Shown here: one piece after another, positions 63,689 through 64,000 of the stretch | Layout: every line of letters starts with the position of its first letter | How positions within the stretch are numbered: the stretch's first letter is position 1 | NCBI RefSeq assembly: GCF_030812295.1 | Contig: NZ_JAUSSK010000002.1 | Span: 558,001-622,000 of the forward strand | Source of the DNA: Luteibacter jiangsuensis | GTDB lineage: Bacteria > Pseudomonadota > Gammaproteobacteria > Xanthomonadales > Rhodanobacteraceae | Length of the DNA stretch: 64,000 nt | Direction: 5' to 3' | Position numbers and translations under genes: made by a program | Notes under the pieces: model-generated | The model's input: only the letters and a program-made list of their open reading frames with translations | What the model was told of the DNA's origin: nothing | Databases searched by the model: none

Positions 63689-64000
63689 TCAGAGGATGCC
63701 GGCCGCGGACGAACCGAAGGCCGTGATCATCCGCGTGTAGATCAACTTCAGCGAGACATCCACTTCCGGGAAGTCGCCCACCGGTTCGTAGCATTCGAAG
63801 AATCGCGGGTCGCTCCAGCGCATGGGGATGCAGCCGGGCTTGAGCTCATAGCTGGTGGCGTAGCGGAACGGCCATAGGTCGAAGAACGGCAACCGCTCGG
63901 AGACATCGCCGATGAATTCGTTGACCGACGACAACACCGGGATCGACTTCCGCCGCGGCGCGATCACCCAGGCGTTGCCGGGCCGGGTGTCCTGCATGAT
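63689..64000 (-). CDS. hypothetical protein, at the right window edge (possibly partial)
   Basis: The frame is open to the window edge; an ATG at 63997 would give 102 aa (MQDTRPGNAWVIAPRRKSIPVLSSVNEFIGD...PFRYATSYELKPGCIPMRWSDPRFFECYEPVG), but upstream sequence is not available. Soluble, no recognisable family. Convergent with the TonB-like gene. Confidence 0.5.
   Translation of the reverse strand: MMQDTRPGNAWVIAPRRKSIPVLSSVNEFIGDVSERLPFFDLWPFRYATSYELKPGCIPMRWSDPRFFECYEPVGDFPEVDVSLKLIYTRMITAFGSSAAGIL

Overview
This window is high-GC chromosome from a gammaproteobacterium, most likely of the Xanthomonadales and probably Rhodanobacteraceae (Luteibacter/Dyella-like). The inference rests on codon use, a large stock of TonB-dependent receptors, LysR and TetR regulators, a LigD ligase, and dispersed REP palindromes with GTGGGAGC ends. 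The assignment comes from reading alone, not from a search. No rRNA, tRNA, CRISPR array, integrase or complete insertion sequence was found.

Layout. 1-12.9 kb: ligD (cut by the left edge), a fimbrial-type secreted protein, an EmrB-type MFS pump, a VOC protein, a GH29 fucosidase with a Tat-like signal, a DksA-like zinc finger, a YheO-type regulator, a GST/DUF899 pair, an L,D-transpeptidase, a LysR regulator and a secreted sedolisin protease. 12.9-19.1 kb: REP repeats and a kdp potassium-pump operon of unusual make-up. It has a 29-aa membrane peptide, kdpF, kdpA, kdpB, a 61-aa ORF, a TorF-like porin and kdpC, with no kdpDE in the window. 19.1-30.9 kb: small redox and hydrolase genes, several beside a divergent or adjacent regulator with a visible palindrome. 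Two TetR loci share the motif CTAnCA-N2-TGGTAG. 31-38.8 kb: two TonB-dependent receptors, the upstream one broken by an in-frame amber codon and preceded by a tiny ORF with four consecutive cysteines and two hairpins. A lipocalin-like protein with a divergent LysR and a degenerate AroQ-like protein follow.

38.9-54.6 kb is an accessory region. It opens with an exported Rhs/YD toxin, its DUF4279 immunity gene and a leftover Rhs-core fragment. Next comes a three-gene ubiquitin-like operon: a multiubiquitin-domain protein, a ThiF/E1 enzyme and a DUF6527 protein. Divergent from it is an overlapping trio of sigma factor, unknown 141-aa protein and ImmA/IrrE protease. The region ends with a DUF2971 protein, a 1018-aa metallophosphoesterase-STAND-like NTPase, and a convergent pair whose first gene is a proteasome-type Ntn hydrolase with Thr1 and Asp17 in register. 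This combination is the best candidate for an undescribed defence or stress system.

54.9-64 kb returns to housekeeping genes: ntrB-ntrC, a GNAT acetyltransferase, a PAS-GGDEF-EAL protein, a conserved unknown, a FadI-type thiolase, a TonB C-terminal-domain protein, and an unknown gene running towards the right edge.
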